Positions 63,587-64,000 of a stretch of 64,000 nt of DNA are shown here, one piece after another (positions within the stretch are counted from its first letter, which is position 1; every line of letters starts with the position of its first letter). A program made the position numbers and the translations under genes. The stretch comes from Lachnospiraceae bacterium (GTDB lineage Bacteria > Bacillota > Clostridia > Lachnospirales > Lachnospiraceae). The notes under the pieces were generated by a model, which worked only from the letters and a program-made list of their open reading frames with translations, was not told where the DNA came from and did not search any database. The stretch is from assembly GCA_016282915.1 (NCBI GenBank), contig JAEELW010000152.1:25408-89407 (forward strand), in the 5' to 3' direction.

Positions 63587-64000
63587 ATGGATATCAGATA
63601 TTGTACAAAATGCGGGAAAGAACTGGATGCCGAAGATGCGTTCTGTGACGGCTGCGGTGCCCCTCAGCCCGGCAAAAGTGCCGCAGCGGGAAATGCGCTG
63701 CCGGATGCTGCTGCAAACAGCGTCGTATACGAAGATGCCGCGGTAAAAAAGAAGGGGCGCCGGCTGTTATTTGTATTGATCGCTGCGGCGATCCTTCTTG
63801 TCATACTGATCTTTGTGATCATTGTTCTCAGCTCATACGGGAGCACGGGAAAACAATACGACAGACAGCTTTCTCTCGCAGAGCGCTATCTGGATGAGCT
63901 TGATTATGACCGCGCCGTTGCTGCTTTCCGTGCCGCCATCGAGATCGACAGCAGCCGTTCCGATGCCTACATCGGCCTGGCCGAGATCTATATCGAAGAG
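63587..64000 (+). CDS. Zinc-ribbon/TPR membrane protein, partial (3' end outside window)
   Basis: The first 138 residues are visible. A zinc ribbon (CTKCGKELDAEDAFCDGCG, residues 6-24) precedes a basic linker and a membrane helix (about 60-82), then TPR-like helices (YLDELDYDRAVAAFRAAIEI). The layout resembles the protein at 41616. The gene continues past the window. Confidence 0.8.
   Translation, partial: MDIRYCTKCGKELDAEDAFCDGCGAPQPGKSAAAGNALPDAAANSVVYEDAAVKKKGRRLLFVLIAAAILLVILIFVIIVLSSYGSTGKQYDRQLSLAERYLDELDYDRAVAAFRAAIEIDSSRSDAYIGLAEIYIEE

Overview
The window looks like a stretch of chromosome from a motile, flagellated member of the Clostridia, most probably a Lachnospiraceae species. 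The reasons are the flgE-flbD-motA-motB-fliL-fliM-fliY gene order, a Bacillus/Clostridium-type chemotaxis set (CheC, CheD, FliY with phosphatase motifs), strong AGGAGG-type ribosome binding sites, a Gram-positive LexA box, and several protein families typical of Lachnospiraceae (DUF5050, DUF4037/DUF4125, YolD-like plus Y-family polymerase). No rRNA, tRNA, CRISPR array, insertion sequence or phage gene was recognised.

Region 1 (1-25.2 kb) is a long plus-strand flagellar and chemotaxis locus. It holds the end of flgE, flbD, the stator pair motA/motB, fliL, the switch proteins fliM/fliY, the export apparatus fliO-P-Q-R-flhB-flhA, the placement pair flhF/flhG and a PilZ protein. A new promoter follows, then cheB-cheA-cheW-cheC-cheD, a small membrane protein, the sigma-28 gene fliA, a FapA (DUF342) protein, a 100-aa protein, a SwrB-like membrane-anchored protein and an MltG-like protein. 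cheY and cheR are not in the window.

Region 2 (25.2-35.7 kb) has a leftward SOS-type pair (YolD-like protein and Y-family DNA polymerase) behind a LexA box. Divergent from it are a ParC/GyrA-like topoisomerase subunit, rsmD, coaD, a coiled-coil protein, a membrane protein, an RluA-family pseudouridine synthase and two envelope proteins of unknown function.

Region 3 (35.7-55.6 kb) is the widely conserved rpsB-tsf-pyrH-frr-uppS-cdsA-dxr-rseP operon, but split by about 12.6 kb between tsf and pyrH. The insert carries a VWA-like/MoxR-ATPase module, a leucine-rich-repeat protein, a zinc-ribbon membrane protein, phosphonate genes (PEP mutase with an added nucleotidyltransferase domain, and phosphonopyruvate decarboxylase), a GH127-like glycosidase, a NodB-type deacetylase and a long bactofilin. 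Together these suggest envelope or glycan modification.

Region 4 (55.6-64 kb) has a TPR-DUF4037-DUF4125 protein, leftward rarA with a small protein carrying a clamp-binding-like motif, a Hanks-type membrane kinase, an A/T-richer gene of unknown function, gene remnants and the start of a zinc-ribbon/TPR membrane protein.

The most unusual non-coding feature is a family of structured repeats. Two tandem 160-bp copies lie between fliL and fliM, and related hairpins lie at 24.36 kb and at 27.00 kb, the latter in the leader of the topoisomerase gene. The stems vary but keep pairing through compensatory changes, and most hairpins are capped by GCGAAGC or a close variant. Promoters, terminators and regulatory sites reported here were read by eye from consensus sequences; none was tested.
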